64,000 nucleotides of DNA from NCBI RefSeq assembly GCF_000455605.1, contig NC_017025.1, positions 248,001-312,000 on the forward strand. Direction: 5' to 3'. Under the pieces are notes generated by a model. It was not told the DNA's origin. It was given only the letters and a program-made list of their open reading frames with translations, and did not search any database. The stretch comes from Flavobacterium indicum GPTSA100-9 = DSM 17447 (lineage in GTDB: Bacteria > Bacteroidota > Bacteroidia > Flavobacteriales > Flavobacteriaceae). Made by a program: the position numbers and the translations under genes. Below, one piece after another: positions 62,305-64,000 of the stretch (position 1 is its first letter; each line of letters opens with the position of its first letter).

Positions 62305-63569
62305 TTCTTAACTTCGATTAGCTTTAATATTTCATTTGCAGTTGCTTGAATAGCTGGAACGGCAACGGAGTTGCCGAATTGTTTATACGCAGATGCGTCA
62401 GCAACTGGAATTATAAATTCGTCAGGAAATCCTTGTAATCTTGCCCATTCTCGTGGTGTCATTTTACGAATTCCTTCACGATTTACAGTTCCTTTTATAT
62501 GAGTTGTTGGTGTAAAATCTGTAATTCTGTGGTCTAAAACCAAGTTTCTTTCTCTTCCCATCCCTCCACAAACTACAGCATTTGCAATTTCATTGTCAGA
62601 AATAATTGCATATCCAAAACCGTTTCCCTTTCCTTCGTGTCGTGCTTTGTGATTAACCAAAGTTTGAACGTATTGAGTAGAAAGAAAATATTTTGTTGCT
62701 GGTACTTCCTTTTCTTTGATGTCTGCAAAAGTTATTTTTTTGTCCAAAGGTTTTGGGTAATTAAATTCAGTAACATTTGTACTTGGATGAAATCCAACAA
62801 TATAAATTCGTTCTCTATTTTGTGGAACGCCAAAATCTTTTGCGTTAATAATTTGCGGTTCAGGAATAAAATAACCTAAGTCGTTTCGTAAAACATTTAG
62901 AATTGTGGCTAAAGTTTTTCCTCCGTTATGGTTTCGTAAACCTTTTACATTTTCAAGAAAAATTGCTTTTGGTTGTTTGCGTTTGATGATTTCGGCAACG
63001 TCAAAAAACAACGTTCCTCTTGTATCTTCAAATCCTCCACGTTTTCCAGCAATTGAAAATGCTTGACACGGAAAACCAGCACAAAGCAAGTCAAAACCGT
63101 CTGGAATAAATGCTTTTGTTTCTTCTTTTGTGATGTCTCCAAAAGGTCTTTCTCCAAAATTGGCTTTATAAGTTCGTTTGGCATCTTTGTCCCACTCACT
63201 TGTGAAAACGCATTTTCCGCCAAGGTTTTGCATTGCCAAACGAAAACCGCCAATTCCAGCAAAAAGGTCAATAAATTTAAATTTAGGATTTTCAACAGGT
63301 GGAAATGGAATGTCAAAAGTGTCAAAAATTCCGTATTGCAATGCTTCTTCCGCAACAATATTTGAAATTTCTTCTTTTGGGTATTCGTATTGTAAAATTT
63401 CTTTTGTGTATTTTACAGCATCTTTTTTGAAAAATTGAGAAACACCATTTTTGCTGTTGTGTAAAAAATGAGTAATAACCGCTTCCTTGTTGCTTTCAAG
63501 TTCAACAAGTTTTACTTTGTATTCTTTTTCAAATACTTTTTCAAGCGATATTTTCTCTTTTAATTTCAT
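62301..63569 (-). CDS. DNA (cytosine-5) methyltransferase of the R-M pair
   Basis: A 422-residue C5-methyltransferase. FIDLFAGIGGFRLAMQ is motif I, LLCAGFPCQAFSIAGKRGG motif IV with the catalytic Cys, FLENVKGLRNH motif VI, PQNRERIYIVGF motif VIII, and QFGNSVAVPAI motif X. The recognition region contains HEGKGNGFGYAII and GGMGRERNLVLDHRITDF, which resembles HpaII-type enzymes. An N-terminal extension of about 85 residues precedes motif I. The pair forms cassette F, first the methyltransferase then the nuclease. Confidence 0.93.
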   Translation of the reverse strand: MKLKEKISLEKVFEKEYKVKLVELESNKEAVITHFLHNSKNGVSQFFKKDAVKYTKEILQYEYPKEEISNIVAEEALQYGIFDTFDIPFPPVENPKFKFIDLFAGIGGFRLAMQNLGGKCVFTSEWDKDAKRTYKANFGERPFGDITKEETKAFIPDGFDLLCAGFPCQAFSIAGKRGGFEDTRGTLFFDVAEIIKRKQPKAIFLENVKGLRNHNGGKTLATILNVLRNDLGYFIPEPQIINAKDFGVPQNRERIYIVGFHPSTNVTEFNYPKPLDKKITFADIKEKEVPATKYFLSTQYVQTLVNHKARHEGKGNGFGYAIISDNEIANAVVCGGMGRERNLVLDHRITDFTPTTHIKGTVNREGIRKMTPREWARLQGFPDEFIIPVADASAYKQFGNSVAVPAIQATANEILKLIEVKK

Positions 63570-63683
63570 TATGATTTTTCAAATTATTTTAAGATGCTAA
63601 AATACAAAAATTATTAGAAATGATTTTCGTCTATACCTGATTTTGTTGTCAGCTCAATGTTTGCGGTCAGTTCGGTTAGGGTG

Positions 63684-63820
63684 TCGCACAACGTTCCGGC
63701 GCTTGGCGAGGTTGCGAACTTCGGAACCGATTATTTTCTATCAAAGATAAAATTTCTTGCGAGAAATAAACGTGAATTTACTACAAAATTCGCAATCTTG
63801 CCAAACGCCTGTTGGCAGAT
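63684..63820 (-). repeat. attC-like element 7
   Basis: Nearly identical to elements 2, 4 and 5, with AACGTTCCGGCGCTTGGCGA and TTGCCAAACGCCTGTT, and one CCGG. Outer ends: TCGCACAA (63684-63691, cassette F) and TTGGCAGA (63812-63819), the start of a further cassette that continues out of the window. Confidence 0.85.
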
Positions 63821-63831
63821 GGTTTTTATTT

Positions 63832-63999
63832 TTAATTAGTTCCGTATTTTATTCCGCAATTTTTAAAAAACTCTTTTAATAAGTCATATTTCTGAGTACA
63901 TTCTTCCCCTAAATTTATTTTATTATCATTTGTTCTATATCCTGAGCATTCAAAACAAATTTCAATAAAACCAATTATTTTATTTTCTGAGTTGTAAAA
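63832..63999 (-). CDS. Cassette gene G, C-terminal part (continues beyond window)
   Basis: The minus strand is open from the right edge to TAA at 63832, giving 55 residues: YNSENKIIGFIEICFECSG, then NLGEECTQKYDLLKEFFKNCG and a C-terminal KYGTN. It lies between attC-like element 7 and the window end in the same orientation as all other cassette genes. Three Cys residues are present; family not recognised. Confidence 0.6.
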   Translation of the reverse strand, partial: FYNSENKIIGFIEICFECSGYRTNDNKINLGEECTQKYDLLKEFFKNCGIKYGTN

Positions 64000-64000
64000 T

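Noticed and set aside
63657..63839. Plus-strand frame of 60 codons at the right edge
   Set aside because: Lies almost wholly inside attC-like element 7 and opposes the cassette gene strand; a shadow of the repeat.
54725..64000. Reading the repeats as ordinary IS-related or REP-like palindromes
   Set aside because: They are not identical at their ends: the outermost 7-9 bases differ at each copy yet pair exactly across each gene, which REP-like elements do not do.

Overview
The window is AT-rich chromosomal DNA from a member of the Bacteroidota, most likely Flavobacterium or a close relative in the Flavobacteriaceae. The evidence is type IX secretion cargo with both sorting-domain types, a PorP/SprF protein, GLPGLI and DUF2141 families, a fused MurF-alanine racemase, outer-membrane beta-barrel receptors, and promoters of the Bacteroidetes form (TTG, about 20 bases, TAnnTTTG). 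No rRNA, tRNA or CRISPR array was seen.

Layout. 1-9.1 kb: end of a GH13 glycosidase, a retropepsin-like protease, an MFS exporter, two unknown proteins, a repetitive fibronectin-type secreted protein and a membrane-anchored TPR/AraC regulator. 9.2-15.2 kb: sucB and sucA (2-oxoglutarate dehydrogenase), a small outer-membrane protein and a polyprenyl diphosphate synthase. 15.3-22.1 kb: a YceI-like protein and a TetR/TolC/MFP/RND efflux operon. 22.2-25.1 kb: mscL and murF-alr. 25.4-34.5 kb: a dedicated operon-like cluster described below. 34.5-41.7 kb: housekeeping genes (tdk, rsmI, recJ, an MFS exporter, lpxH). 41.8-50.4 kb: a type IX secretion unit with a 1896-residue adhesin, its PorP/SprF partner and an OmpA/TPR protein. 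50.5-54.2 kb: a small cysteine-containing secreted protein, a GLPGLI protein and a large beta-barrel protein. 54.7-64 kb: an array of gene cassettes separated by about 135-base attC-like elements.

Two regions stand out. First, 25.4-34.5 kb begins with two overlapping homologous mini-genes (41 and 48 codons) that look like RiPP precursors with a shared leader (LEERFE). They are followed by a strong terminator, an M50 membrane protease with an apparent PqqD-like leader-binding domain, an LpxL-like acyltransferase with a small C-terminal extension, an acyl carrier protein, a ketoreductase, a ketosynthase, two hotdog dehydratases, an outer-membrane barrel and two DUF2141 proteins. I read this as a candidate fatty-acylated peptide (lipo-RiPP) pathway with its own type II fatty acid synthesis. 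I do not recognise a described system with this combination.

Second, 54.7-64 kb has the architecture of an integron cassette array. Every cassette gene is on the minus strand, and each of the five complete cassettes is bounded by its own 7-9 base sequence at one end and the exact reverse complement at the other, as expected for attC core sites. Contents include a c-type cytochrome-like protein, a beta-propeller protein and a two-gene HpaII-like restriction-modification system. One attC is interrupted by an IS110-family element whose non-coding left end contains readable bridge-RNA guide segments matching both the attC target and the element's own ends. No integrase gene is inside the window; by cassette orientation it would lie beyond base 64000.
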